Shown in pieces: positions 32,133 to 40,336 of a stretch of 64,000 nucleotides of DNA. A program made the position numbers and the translations under genes. Source of the DNA: Bisbaumannia pacifica. Its GTDB lineage: Bacteria; Pseudomonadota; Gammaproteobacteria; Pseudomonadales; Halomonadaceae. Each line of letters opens with the position of its first letter. Position 1 is the stretch's first letter. Under the pieces are notes generated by a model that saw only the letters and a program-made list of their open reading frames with translations, did no database searches and had not been told where the DNA came from. Where the stretch lies: assembly GCF_007989625.1 (NCBI RefSeq), contig NZ_BJUK01000005.1:1-64000 (forward strand), written 5' to 3'.

Positions 32133-32781
32133 GGTGTCGTTCCTCTTGTAAGGTCATCACTGCCCTGGACGCTTTTCTCGGGCAGCCATCTGCGATGGTG
32201 ATTGGTGCCTTAGCTACGCTTTCCGGGCCGGGTAAGCGCCCGGTACTGCAACTGCGATGGGTCACAAGCTTGGAAAGACCTTCGCCACTGGCGCCCGGAT
32301 CAAGGGAAAATGGCGCCTGGGTCGTAGCCGAGTCCAGGTCGGTGAATCGGGGGTAACGATCCCCTGCCCTGAACCATGACTTCACTATGGTGCAGTGCAA
32401 GAAACCTCACAATGCACCATTGGGCGCAGCGCGGGTTGTAGCCGGACTACATCGGTGTCGACGGGAAGCACTGCCGGTAATTGACTTACCGGAAGGGGAG
32501 AGAAGACCAACCAGCCCGCAGCGGTAGGCGTCGCCGAGTGGCCGACGGTATTGAACCCCTAGCGTCCCGGCGGCACCATCCTTCTTTCGCCTACCCCCGG
32601 GGCCGGCATACGCTCCGGGACATTTCCGTCTAGACTGGACGGCACACGGCCGGCCAAGACTGGTCAAAGCTTCCAAGCAAGGATAGAATCCAGTTAACAA
32701 ACAGTGTTCAATAACCTGTTCACCCGCATTCGACAGGATGTCCCGGGCCTCGCCCCGACCGACTGCCTCAGGAGGTTCACC
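32133..32781. other. 649-bp intergenic region between divergent small genes
   Basis: No supported coding sequence. The left half holds small inverted repeats (for example CCGGGCC...GCGCCCGG near 32222-32243) likely belonging to the leader of the small acidic protein gene. The right end (32690-32725) is AT-rich with AACAAACAGTGTTCAATAA and probably contains the promoter of the lipoprotein gene, whose ATG has AGGAGG upstream. Open frames on the minus strand across this area look random. Confidence 0.5.
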
Positions 32782-33249
32782 ATGAAACGTCTGCTTCCCA
32801 TCCTCGCCATCGGCGCCCTGACCCTGGCCGGCTGCGCCAATACGGCTCCCTATGGCGGCAACGTCTATCGGGGCAACCAGGCCCAGACCGCCCAGAGCGT
32901 TACCTTCGGCACCATCACCGCCCTGCGTCAGGTGCAGATCCAGGCCGACAGCCCCTCCGGCAATGCCCTGGGCACGGTGGGTGGCGCCGTGATCGGTGGC
33001 CTGCTGGGCAACCAGGTGGGCGGCGGCTCCGGCCGTCAACTGGCCACCGCCGCCGGGGCCATCGGCGGGGCCATGGCCGGCTCGCGTGTCGAGGACTCGG
33101 TCAACCGCACCGCCGCCTGGGAGATCGAGGTACGCAAGGACAACGGCCAGAGCGTGGTGGTCGTGCAGAAGGCCGACCAACCCTTCCAGGTCGGCCAACG
33201 GGTACGCCTGATCGGCAGCGGCGCCAATCTCAGCGTCGCCCCCTACTAA
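32782..33249 (+). CDS. Glycine-zipper outer-membrane lipoprotein, SlyB/Pcp-like
   Basis: A 155-residue lipoprotein. The signal peptide ends in the lipobox LAGC with Cys18 as the lipidated residue. Residues about 55-95 form a glycine-zipper 2TM segment: GTVGGAVIGGLLGNQVGGG and then GAIGGAMAGSRVEDSVN. The C-terminal part WEIEVRKDNGQSVVVVQKADQPFQVGQRVRLI matches the SlyB/Pcp OB-like tail. SlyB-type proteins stabilise the outer membrane under stress. The ATG at 32782 has CAGGAGG seven bases upstream. Its 3' end is partly repeated just past the stop. Confidence 0.9.
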   Translation: MKRLLPILAIGALTLAGCANTAPYGGNVYRGNQAQTAQSVTFGTITALRQVQIQADSPSGNALGTVGGAVIGGLLGNQVGGGSGRQLATAAGAIGGAMAGSRVEDSVNRTAAWEIEVRKDNGQSVVVVQKADQPFQVGQRVRLIGSGANLSVAPY

Positions 33250-33263
33250 ATCTCAGCGTCGCC
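33226..33263 (+). repeat. Tandem copy of the lipoprotein gene's 3' end
   Basis: The 15-mer AATCTCAGCGTCGCC at 33226-33240 (inside the gene) recurs at 33249-33263, overlapping the stop codon, with 23-bp spacing. The bases following each copy are also similar (CCCCTACTAA and TTCCTTCTAA), so the duplicated unit was probably the full 23 bp. Confidence 0.75.
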
Positions 33264-33285
33264 TTCCTTCTAATAACCACCACGC

Positions 33286-33315
33286 AAAAGCCCGCGGCCA
33301 AGGCCGCGGGCTTTT
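33286..33315. terminator. Bidirectional terminator
   Basis: A perfect 14-bp stem (33286-33299 with 33302-33315) flanked by AAAA and TTTT. It serves the lipoprotein gene on plus and the small membrane protein gene on minus, which converge here. Confidence 0.92.
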
Positions 33316-33354
33316 GCTATTGGTCTATCGGGCCCGGAAACCGGGCGCCTCGAC

Positions 33355-33639
33355 TCAGTGCAGCTTGGCCTTGCTCATGGCCCAGCACACCAGCTTGCCG
33401 CCGATGGTGACCACCAGGGTGATCACGATCAGGGTCAGCAGCACGTCCACGGGCCGCACGACAAAGGTGGCCCCTAGCACCGCCAGGGCCGGGCACCAGA
33501 CCCAACGTTCGTCGGTGCCGGTGCGTAGCACCTCGGGCAGCTTCTTCTCGAAGACGCCACCGAGGCCATGCTCCCAGCGCTTGAGGCTCAAAAACAGGAT
33601 AATCGCAAAGCTGATCAGCCAGATCAGGGTCAGGGTCAT
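33355..33639 (-). CDS. Small inner-membrane protein, unknown function
   Basis: A 94-residue protein with a first transmembrane helix at about residues 2-18 (LTLIWLISFAIILFLSL), a hydrophilic loop with RWEHGLGGVFEKKLPEV, and hydrophobic stretches around residues 47-60 and 65-88. I do not recognise a family. The ATG at 33639 has GGAGAG nine bases upstream, better than the in-frame Met nine codons further out. It shares a bidirectional terminator with the lipoprotein gene. About 210 bases separate its start from slyD, which is divergent. Confidence 0.7.
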   Translation of the reverse strand: MTLTLIWLISFAIILFLSLKRWEHGLGGVFEKKLPEVLRTGTDERWVWCPALAVLGATFVVRPVDVLLTLIVITLVVTIGGKLVCWAMSKAKLH

Positions 33640-33852
33640 GGTCGCTCTCCGCCAGCATTCGGTCACGGGTCAGGATGAAGAAAGGGTGAAGCTAGGGTAG
33701 CCCTGGCATTCGGGCCGCGCAACCGCCACGCAGCGGCTTGAATCAACGTCATACGCGGAGCCCGAAAGCTGAAAAAAATCCCTATCCCCCTGACAGCCCC
33801 CGACCCGCCACGTTACCATTGTCAGGACATGCACTCATCGAAAGGTTCCTCA

Positions 33853-34335
33853 ATGCAAATTGCACAAAATGCCGTGGTCGCGTTCCACTACACCCTGACC
33901 AACGATGCGGGTGAAGTGCTGGACAGCTCCGAAGGCCGCGACCCGCTCACCTATCTCCACGGCGCCGGGAACATCATCCCCGGGCTGGAGAAGGAGCTGG
34001 AGGGACGCGAAGCCGGCGAGAAGCTGCAGGTCACCGTGGCCCCCGCCGAAGGTTATGGCGAGCTCCAGCCGGCACTGGTGCAGGAAGTCCCCCGCGATGC
34101 CTTCCAGGGCGTCGAGGAAGTGCAGCCGGGCATGCAGTTCCAGGCCCAGACCCAGGGTGGTCCGCTGATGGTCACCGTGACCAAGGTGGAAGGCGATACC
34201 GTGACCGTGGATGGCAACCATCCGCTGGCCGGCCAGACCCTGAACTTCGACGTCGAGATCGCTTCCGTGCGTGAAGCCAGCGACGAAGAAGCCGAGCACG
34301 GCCATGTGCATGGCGAGGGCGGCGTCGAGCACTAA
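33853..34335 (+). CDS. slyD: FKBP-type peptidyl-prolyl isomerase, SlyD family
   Basis: Proline isomerase and chaperone. The 160-residue protein has the SlyD layout: FKBP part at the start (VAFHYTLTNDAGEVLDSS, LTYLHGAGNIIPGLEKELEG), the insert-in-flap chaperone domain at about residues 68-125, and the FKBP end (HPLAGQTLNFDVEIASVREAS). The C-terminal metal-binding tail is very short (EHGHVHGEGGVEH, four His), compared with the long His/Cys tail of E. coli SlyD, so nickel delivery may be weak. The ATG at 33853 is chosen by similarity, with AAAGG upstream; a Met eight codons earlier is possible. Confidence 0.93.
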   Translation: MQIAQNAVVAFHYTLTNDAGEVLDSSEGRDPLTYLHGAGNIIPGLEKELEGREAGEKLQVTVAPAEGYGELQPALVQEVPRDAFQGVEEVQPGMQFQAQTQGGPLMVTVTKVEGDTVTVDGNHPLAGQTLNFDVEIASVREASDEEAEHGHVHGEGGVEH

Positions 34336-34361
34336 GCTCTCGACATACGCCGACCGCATCG

Positions 34362-34391
34362 AAAGGGGGCAGCCACTGGCTGCCCCCTTTT
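34362..34391. terminator. Bidirectional terminator after slyD
   Basis: A perfect 13-bp stem (34362-34374 with 34378-34390), T-rich on both exits. It serves slyD and the convergent VTT-reductase fusion gene, whose stop is five bases away. Confidence 0.9.
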
Positions 34392-34395
34392 GCGT

Positions 34396-36612
34396 CTATC
34401 GACGGCTCACCCCGCGGGAGGCCCCTGGCGAAGAGGCCACGCCCTCTCCGCGGCCACGCCGCCGCCAGGCGAAGTAGCGCCGCAACCCGGCCAGCAGGCG
34501 CTCGGGCTTGTGGGCATTCTTCCAGGCCCCGGCACTGGCCTTGGCCGCCTCGGAGAAGGTCGGGTAGGGATGGATGGTCCCCAGTAGCTTGTTGAGGCCG
34601 ATACCCTGGGTCATGGCCAGGGTGAACTCGCCGAGCAGCTCCCCCGCCCCGTGGCCGACGATGCTGGCGCCGAGGATGCGATCCCGGCCCGGCACCGTCA
34701 GCACCTTGATAAAGCCCCGGGTCTGGCCATCGGCGATGGCGCGATCCAGCTCGCTGAAGTCATAGCGGGTCACCTCATAAGCGATCCCCTCGTGTCGCGC
34801 CTGACGCTCGTTGAGGCCCACCCGGGCCACCTCGGGGTCGCAGAAGGTCACCGCCGGCAGGTTGCGATACTTGACCCGAAAGCGCTTCACCTCGCCGAAC
34901 AGGGCATTCACCGTGGCATGCCAGGCCTGATGGGCGCTGGCATGGGTCAGTTGGTAGGGCCCCGCCACATCGCCGCAGGCCCATACATTGGGCAACAGGC
35001 TGCGCAGGGTCTCGTCCACCGCCAGGGTGCCATCGGCGCGGGTCTCGATGCCCAGCGCCTCCAGCCCCAGGCCCTCGACCCGCGCCTCGCGCCCCGTCGC
35101 CACCAGCAGGCGATCGAAGACCAGTCGCTGCCGCTCGGGGCCCTGGTCGCCGTCGCGCTCGATGACCAGCACCTTGCCCGCATCGCCGTGGCTGGGGCCG
35201 GCCTCGATGGCCACCGCCCGCCAGCCCAGGTGGAGCGATACCCCCTCCTCGCGGAGCTGCCCGGCCAGCACCTCGGTCACATCCTCATCTTCCCGGGGCA
35301 GCAGTTGGGGCCGGCGCTGCACCAGGCTGACGCGACTGCCCAGGCGCGCGAAGCTCTGGCCCAGTTCACAGCCGATGGGGCCGCCACCCAACACCACCAG
35401 GCGCTCGGGGAGCGACTCGAGTTGCCAGAGGTTATCGGAGGTCAGCGGTTCGATGGTCTCCAGGCCCGGCAGCATCGGCAGCCGCGGCCGGGCCCCACTG
35501 GCGATGATCACATGCCGCGTGGTCAGGGTGCGCGGGCCGACGCTGACCTCCCAGGGCGTCGTCAACCGCGCCTCCCCCTGGATCACCTCGACGCCCAGCC
35601 CCCGGTAGCGCTCGGGGCTGTCGTGGGGCTCGACCCGACGAATGGCGTCATGCACATGCGCCATCACCGCCGTGAAATCGACCCGCGGCTCGCCGGCCTC
35701 GATACCGAAACGCGGCGCCTGGCGTACCTCCTGGGCCAGGCGAGCCGCACGGATCAGCGCCTTGGAGGGCACGCAGCCGGTGTTGAGGCAGTCGCCGCCC
35801 ATCTTGTCGCGTTCCACCAGGGCCACCCGGGCCTTGACCGCCGCGGCGATATAGCTGGCCACCAGGCCCGCCGAGCCGGCGCCGATCACCACGATGTCGT
35901 AATCGAAGCCCCGCGGCCTGGCGTAGCGAGCCGCCAGGCGACGCCGTTTGAGCAGGGCCACCAGGCCCCGGGCCAGCCAGGGGAAGAGGCCGATCAACAC
36001 GAAGGAGGCGATCAGGCTCGGCGAGAGGATGCCGGACAGCGACTCCAGTTGCCCCAGCTCGCGGCCGGCATTCACATAGACCAGGGTGCCCGGCAGCATG
36101 CCCAGTTGGCTGACCCAGTAGAAGGTACGCACCGGCAGGCGGGTCAGCCCCATCACCAGGTTGATGACGAAGAAGGGAAAGAGGGGAATCAGGCGCAGGG
36201 TAAAGAGATAGAAGGCCCCTTCGCGGCGAATGCCGGCATTGATGCGCTCCAGCTGCCCGGCGAAGCGCCGCTCCAGGGGGGCCTGGGCCAGGGTCCGGGC
36301 GATCAGGAAGGCCAGGGTCGCGCCCAGGCTGCTGGCGAAGGAGACGATCATCAGCCCCCAGCCGAGCCCGAACAGCGCCCCGCTCAATAGCGTCATCAGC
36401 GCCGCACCGGGCAGCGAGAATGCCGCCATCAGCACATAGAGAACGAAGAAGCCGCCGCCCACCCGCCAGGGCTGTTCGGCGAACCAGGCCTGGAAGTCGG
36501 CCTGCTCGGCCTGGAGGTTCGCCAGGGTCAGGAACTCATGGGCTCCACTGAGGAAGAAGGTCGCCACGGCGATGGCTACCAAGGCAAGCAGGAAAAGACG
36601 GCGCCGCTGCAT
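34396..36612 (-). CDS. VTT-domain membrane protein fused to FAD disulfide oxidoreductase
   Basis: A two-part protein of 738 residues. Residues 1-230 form a TVP38/TMEM64 (VTT, DedA-superfamily) membrane domain with about five to six helices; the typical GALFGLGWGL and RLIPLFPFFVINLVMGLT are visible. Residues 236-738 are a mercuric-reductase/lipoamide-dehydrogenase-like flavoprotein: FAD motif VVIGAGSAGL, redox-active pair C275/C280 in GGDCLNTGCVPSKAL, NAD domain VVLGGGPIGCELGQSF, and a C-terminal catalytic HPYPTFSEA. No mercury-binding N-terminal domain or C-terminal Cys pair is present, so mercury reduction is unlikely. The ATG at 36612 has GGAG upstream. The electron acceptor is unknown; a membrane quinone or thiol partner is an inference. 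Confidence 0.9.
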   Translation of the reverse strand: MQRRRLFLLALVAIAVATFFLSGAHEFLTLANLQAEQADFQAWFAEQPWRVGGGFFVLYVLMAAFSLPGAALMTLLSGALFGLGWGLMIVSFASSLGATLAFLIARTLAQAPLERRFAGQLERINAGIRREGAFYLFTLRLIPLFPFFVINLVMGLTRLPVRTFYWVSQLGMLPGTLVYVNAGRELGQLESLSGILSPSLIASFVLIGLFPWLARGLVALLKRRRLAARYARPRGFDYDIVVIGAGSAGLVASYIAAAVKARVALVERDKMGGDCLNTGCVPSKALIRAARLAQEVRQAPRFGIEAGEPRVDFTAVMAHVHDAIRRVEPHDSPERYRGLGVEVIQGEARLTTPWEVSVGPRTLTTRHVIIASGARPRLPMLPGLETIEPLTSDNLWQLESLPERLVVLGGGPIGCELGQSFARLGSRVSLVQRRPQLLPREDEDVTEVLAGQLREEGVSLHLGWRAVAIEAGPSHGDAGKVLVIERDGDQGPERQRLVFDRLLVATGREARVEGLGLEALGIETRADGTLAVDETLRSLLPNVWACGDVAGPYQLTHASAHQAWHATVNALFGEVKRFRVKYRNLPAVTFCDPEVARVGLNERQARHEGIAYEVTRYDFSELDRAIADGQTRGFIKVLTVPGRDRILGASIVGHGAGELLGEFTLAMTQGIGLNKLLGTIHPYPTFSEAAKASAGAWKNAHKPERLLAGLRRYFAWRRRGRGEGVASSPGASRGVSRR

Positions 36613-36767
36613 CACGAGAGTCTCCAAGACGAGAAAAGGGGCCAGGCAAGCTTGCCTGCACTTGTGCCTTGAGTCACCCGGCGGCGGCCTTTCCTTACAC
36701 CCCCTGGCGGGGAACCCTGGGCGGCACGACGGGTCTCCTAGACACCCCCCAGCGACAAGGATTCCCC

Positions 36768-37373
36768 ATGCGCCCCCTTTCTCTGCTCCTGTCGACTCCC
36801 CTGCTGCTGCTCGGCGCCATTGCCCAGGCCCAGGAACCGGCCCGCGCGGTCTTCGCCGGGGGCTGCTTCTGGTGCGTCGAGGAGGCCTATGACAAGGTCG
36901 ACGGCGTGCTCGCGACGACGTCCGGCTTCAGCGGCGGCCAGGTGGAGGCCCCCAGCTACCAGCGGGTGGTGGCCGGCGGTACCGGCCATGCCGAAGTGGT
37001 GGAGGTAACCTACGACCCCGACCTGGTCGACTACCAGGACCTGTTGCATGTGTTCTGGCGCAATATCGACCCCTTCGCGGTGGATCGCCAGTTCTGCGAT
37101 GCCGGCGACTCCTACCGCAGCGCCCTCTTCCCGATGAATGCCGAGCAGCGCGAGCTGGCCGAAGCCAGCCTGGCCGCCGTGGAGGAGCGTTTCGGTCGCG
37201 AAGTAGCCACCGAGATCAGCGACTTCGAGGCCTTCTATCCCGCCGAGGCCTATCACCAGGATTACTACCAGAAGAATCCGCTACGCTACCGCTTCTACAA
37301 GTCCGCCTGTGGTCGCGATGATCGCCTGGCGGAGGTCTGGGGCAACGAGGCCGGCGGCCTGCCGCTGCCCTGA
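36768..37373 (+). CDS. msrA: Peptide-methionine (S)-S-oxide reductase, exported
   Basis: Repairs oxidised methionine. The active-site motif GCFWC (C33, C36) is followed by family features SGFSGGQ, YQRVVAGGTGHAEVVEV, and PAEAYHQDYYQKNP. A resolving Cys is in FYKSACGRDD. Unlike cytosolic MsrA it begins with a signal peptide, MRPLSLLLSTPLLLLGAIAQAQ, so it should act in the periplasm. The ATG at 36768 follows AAGGA. The last 79 bases overlap the 3' end of the MFS gene on the other strand. Confidence 0.93.
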   Translation: MRPLSLLLSTPLLLLGAIAQAQEPARAVFAGGCFWCVEEAYDKVDGVLATTSGFSGGQVEAPSYQRVVAGGTGHAEVVEVTYDPDLVDYQDLLHVFWRNIDPFAVDRQFCDAGDSYRSALFPMNAEQRELAEASLAAVEERFGREVATEISDFEAFYPAEAYHQDYYQKNPLRYRFYKSACGRDDRLAEVWGNEAGGLPLP

Positions 37374-38557
37374 CGCGGCCGGTCGCTGTCTCGGCGCCCC
37401 AGGGCGAGGGCGATGCCCAGGGGCACCAGCAGCAGGGCCAGCGAGGCCGCCACCACCCCGGGCCACTGCCAGAGCCGCCAGAAGGGTTCCAGATACAGGG
37501 TGCCGAGGCTGGCCCCCAGGTAGTAGCAGACCAGGTAGAGCGCCGAGGCGCTGCCCCGCGCGCCACGGGCGTGCAGCCCCACCCAGGCCGAGGCGGTGGC
37601 ATGGGCCAGGAAGAAGCCGAAGGCATTGAGGGTCAGGGCGGCGAGAATCCCCGTCAGGGAGCCACCCAGGGTCCCCAGGCTGCCCAGCATCAGCAGGCCA
37701 ATACCCGTTGCCATCACCCGGGGCTGGGCGAAGCGCCGCGTGATCCGCCCCGATAGCGCGGCCCCCAGGGTCCCGCCCAGATAGGTCAGGAACAACATCC
37801 CCAGCCAGCGCGACGAGAGGCCGTGGGGCGCCTCGCTCAGGCGAAACGTCAGGTAGCTGTACTGGTTGATAAAGACCAGGAAGCTGAGCCCGCCGATCAG
37901 ATAGGCCCCCACCAGCGGCGGGTGGCGTAGCTGGGCGGCCAGCCCGGCGGCGATGGTCCGCGGCGACAGGGGGGCGGGCCGGAAGTGCCGCGCCCGGGGC
38001 AGCAGCCACCAGAACAGCGCCACCGCGACCAGGCTGAGCCCGCCGATCAGCAGGAAGGCGGCCTCCAGGCCCCACCACTCCCCCGCGGCGCCGCCCAGCA
38101 GGCGCCCGCCGATGCCACCCAGGGTATTGGCCCCGATATAGAGCCCCACCGCCGCACTCAGCGCCCGGGGCTCGAACTCGTCACCCATCCAGGCAATGGC
38201 CACCGCCGGTAGCCCTCCCAACATCAAGCCCTGGAGCACCCGCAGCAGCAACAGCCCCTCGAAGCCGGGCACCAGGGCGAGGCCCAGGCTGGCCAGGGCA
38301 CTGAACAGCAGGGTCAGGCGCATGATGGCTCCGCGTCCCAGGGCGTCGGAGAGGGGCCCGAAGAGCAGCAGGGCCAGGGCCACCGCCAGGGTCGCCGCGG
38401 ACATCACCAGGCCCGCGGCCAGGGTCGAGACGCCATGCCACTCACGCAACGCCGGCAGCAGCGGCTGGGGCGCATAGAGGTTGACGAAGACGATGATGGA
38501 TCCCAGGCAGAGGGCCAGGGTGGCGCGCCACCAGGCGCGGCTGTGCAATGCAATCAT
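37295..38557 (-). CDS. MFS efflux transporter, YnfM-like
   Basis: A 420-residue major-facilitator protein with 12 predicted helices. The opening FVNLYAPQPLLPALREWHGVSTLAAGLVMSAATLA and the loop GPLSDALGRGAIMR match the YnfM/arabinose-efflux-like group. The C-terminal 35 residues are basic and Ser/Arg/Pro-rich (RRDSDRPRQGSGRPP and on), and are encoded antisense to the msrA end, suggesting a tail gained by read-through into the neighbour. A LysR regulator is divergent at 87 bases, as in ynfM/ynfL of E. coli. Substrate unknown. Confidence 0.88.
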   Translation of the reverse strand: MIALHSRAWWRATLALCLGSIIVFVNLYAPQPLLPALREWHGVSTLAAGLVMSAATLAVALALLLFGPLSDALGRGAIMRLTLLFSALASLGLALVPGFEGLLLLRVLQGLMLGGLPAVAIAWMGDEFEPRALSAAVGLYIGANTLGGIGGRLLGGAAGEWWGLEAAFLLIGGLSLVAVALFWWLLPRARHFRPAPLSPRTIAAGLAAQLRHPPLVGAYLIGGLSFLVFINQYSYLTFRLSEAPHGLSSRWLGMLFLTYLGGTLGAALSGRITRRFAQPRVMATGIGLLMLGSLGTLGGSLTGILAALTLNAFGFFLAHATASAWVGLHARGARGSASALYLVCYYLGASLGTLYLEPFWRLWQWPGVVAASLALLLVPLGIALALGRRDSDRPRQGSGRPPASLPQTSARRSSRPQADL

Positions 38558-38599
38558 GATGGGCTCCGACTTGGCAGCCTAGGATCGCCGCCCCACAAT

Positions 38600-38619
38600 G
38601 ATAAGTGAAACCGTTTATC
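38600..38619. promoter_or_regulatory. LysR-type operator candidate between MFS and LysR genes
   Basis: GATAA (38600-38604) and TTATC (38615-38619) form an inverted repeat with a 10-base spacer, in the 87-bp gap between divergent genes. LysR proteins usually bind T-N11-A type dyads in such positions. Confidence 0.5.
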
Positions 38620-38644
38620 TAGATCGCATCCATCGGAATAGCTT

Positions 38645-39535
38645 ATGACCCTACCCTTCGACCTGCGCGGCCTGGAGGTCTTCCTGGCGGTCGCCGAGTC
38701 GGGTGGCTTCAGTGCCGCCGGGCGCCGCCTGCATATGGCCCAGTCGGCGGTCAGCCAGCGCATCGCCACCCTGGAGCGGCGCCTGGGCCTGACGCTCCTG
38801 CACCGCCACGAGCGGCGCGTCAGCCTGACTCCCGAGGGCGAGGTGCTGTGCCGCCAGGCCCGGGAGCTGCTGGCCCAGGCTCAGGGAACCGCGCTGGCCA
38901 TGCGCGAGCTGCACGACCTGGTCAGGGGCGAGCTGCGCCTGGGGCTGCCTTCCATGCTCGGCTCCTACTACCTGCCACCGCTGCTGATGGGTTTCAAGGC
39001 GCGCTACCCCGGCATTCGCATGACGGTGGTGGAGGGCGGCACCCGCAGCCTGCAGCGGCGTATCCAGGAGGGCGAGCTGGACCTGGGGGTGGTAATGGAC
39101 GACGCGCGTGGCGATACCGCCCTGACGCGCCGGTCCCTGCTGCGGGAGGAGATGGTGGTCTGCGTGGCGCGCGATCACCCCTTCGCCCACTGCGAGGCCA
39201 TCGCCCCGGCGGCCTTCTTCGGCGAGCCCCTGGTGCTCTTCCAGGCCGGCTACTTTCATCGCGAGTTCGTGGAAGGACTGGCTCGACGGCACCGCTGCGA
39301 GCCGAAGGTCGATTTCGAATCGAACCTGATCCCGCTGACCAAGGCGATCGTCCGTCAGGGCTTCGGCATCACCACCTTCCTGCGTCGGGTGGTGGACGAC
39401 CCGGCCCTGGTGGCGGTGCCCTTCTCGCCACCGGCCTGGCTCGACCTGGCCCTGGCCTGGAAGGCCGGCACCCGCCTCTCACGCGCCGAGCAGGCCTTCG
39501 TCGACTATGCCCTGGCCCATCGACAGCAGTTATAG
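38645..39535 (+). CDS. LysR-family regulator of the adjacent MFS gene (YnfL-like)
   Basis: A 296-residue regulator. The helix-turn-helix lies at about residues 5-50 (LEVFLAVAESGGFSAAGRRL, QSAVSQRIATLERRLGLTLLHR). The effector domain follows (GELRLGLPSMLGSYYLPPLL and on). It is divergent from the YnfM-like exporter and probably regulates it. The last 55 bases of the gene, including the TAG stop, are copied again immediately downstream. Confidence 0.9.
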   Translation: MTLPFDLRGLEVFLAVAESGGFSAAGRRLHMAQSAVSQRIATLERRLGLTLLHRHERRVSLTPEGEVLCRQARELLAQAQGTALAMRELHDLVRGELRLGLPSMLGSYYLPPLLMGFKARYPGIRMTVVEGGTRSLQRRIQEGELDLGVVMDDARGDTALTRRSLLREEMVVCVARDHPFAHCEAIAPAAFFGEPLVLFQAGYFHREFVEGLARRHRCEPKVDFESNLIPLTKAIVRQGFGITTFLRRVVDDPALVAVPFSPPAWLDLALAWKAGTRLSRAEQAFVDYALAHRQQL

Positions 39536-39598
39536 CGATCTAGGCGCCGAGCAGGCCTTCGTCGACTACACCCTGGCCCATCGGCAGCAGTTATAGCG
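39483..39598 (+). repeat. Tandem copy of the LysR gene's 3' end
   Basis: Bases 39483-39537 (gene end with stop) recur at 39544-39598 with 52 of 55 bases identical and a 6-base spacer (61-bp period). The second copy still encodes AEQAFVDYTLAHRQQL and a TAG. Two of its three differences are silent and one changes Ala to Thr. Confidence 0.93.
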
Positions 39599-39613
39599 GG
39601 AAGCCATGCAGGC

Positions 39614-40249
39614 TTAGGAATCGAACCAGGTGGTGCGCTGGGCCAGCTGGGTAGGCTCCATGGGGCGCCGGGCCTGCCAGTAATGGCGTCGCCAGTAGAC
39701 ATTGTCCAGTTCGGAGAGGATCACCCCCTGGGAGGTGGAGGCGTGGAGGAAGAAGCCTTCCCCCACGTAGATGCCGACGTGGTGGTAGGCGCCGGGGGGA
39801 CGGAAGAAGACCAGGTCGCCCACCAGCAGCTCGTCCCGGGCCACCGGGGTACCCTCCTGGACCTGCGCCCGGGTGGTGCGCGGCAGCTCGATGCGGAAGT
39901 TCTCCGCGAAGACCCGCTGGACCAGCGCCGAGCAGTCGATGCCCCGGAAGGACTCCCCGCCCAGACGGTAGGGGGTGCCCACCCAACGCTCGTGGGCATC
40001 CAGCAGCGCCTGACGCACCCGGGCCAGGGCCGGGTTGGAGAAGTCCAGGGAGGCGCCATCCTCGCGGGGCGACATCAAGGCGCCCTCGGCTAGGGAGGGC
40101 AGAGGGCGCTCGAAGTAGGCGACATCGTCGGGGGGGATGGCCTCCCGGGGGGCCGAGGCACAGCCGGCGAGTGTCACCAGCAGCAGGCCCACCCCGGCGA
40201 TACGCCGGGCATCCCGGCGTATCGCGCCCCTTTCGTTCCTTGAAATCAC
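39614..40249 (-). CDS. NlpC/P60-family lipoprotein (MepS/Spr-like)
   Basis: A 211-residue lipoprotein with a cell-wall hydrolase domain. The lipobox LAGC places the lipidated Cys at residue 30, after a basic start. The C40 peptidase domain covers about residues 75-205. Catalytic residues are C106 in GIDCSALVQRVF, a His in AYHHVGIYVG (156/157), and H169 in FFLHAST. Such enzymes cut meso-DAP cross-links to allow peptidoglycan growth. It is monocistronic; the DUF1266 gene upstream is on the same strand 87 bases away. Confidence 0.92.
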   Translation of the reverse strand: MISRNERGAIRRDARRIAGVGLLLVTLAGCASAPREAIPPDDVAYFERPLPSLAEGALMSPREDGASLDFSNPALARVRQALLDAHERWVGTPYRLGGESFRGIDCSALVQRVFAENFRIELPRTTRAQVQEGTPVARDELLVGDLVFFRPPGAYHHVGIYVGEGFFLHASTSQGVILSELDNVYWRRHYWQARRPMEPTQLAQRTTWFDS

Positions 40250-40336
40250 GCCTCGAACTCCCTTCTTGCGGCTCTTGCCCTGTCAAAAATCCTTCACGAC
40301 TATAGTCGATTCTTCGAATGCCTGGGAAGCCTCGGC

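Noticed and set aside
31918-32400. A 160-codon minus-strand frame overlapping the 74-residue gene
   Set aside because: It runs in another frame through the leader; the 74-residue frame has the better ribosome-binding site and terminator placement.
32407-33198. A 263-codon minus-strand frame overlapping the lipoprotein gene
   Set aside because: It is antisense to a lipoprotein with a clear lipobox and strong ribosome-binding site; the rest is intergenic.
34396-36612. Calling the flavoenzyme fusion a mercuric reductase (merA)
   Set aside because: The C-terminal vicinal Cys pair and heavy-metal domain are absent and no mer genes are nearby.
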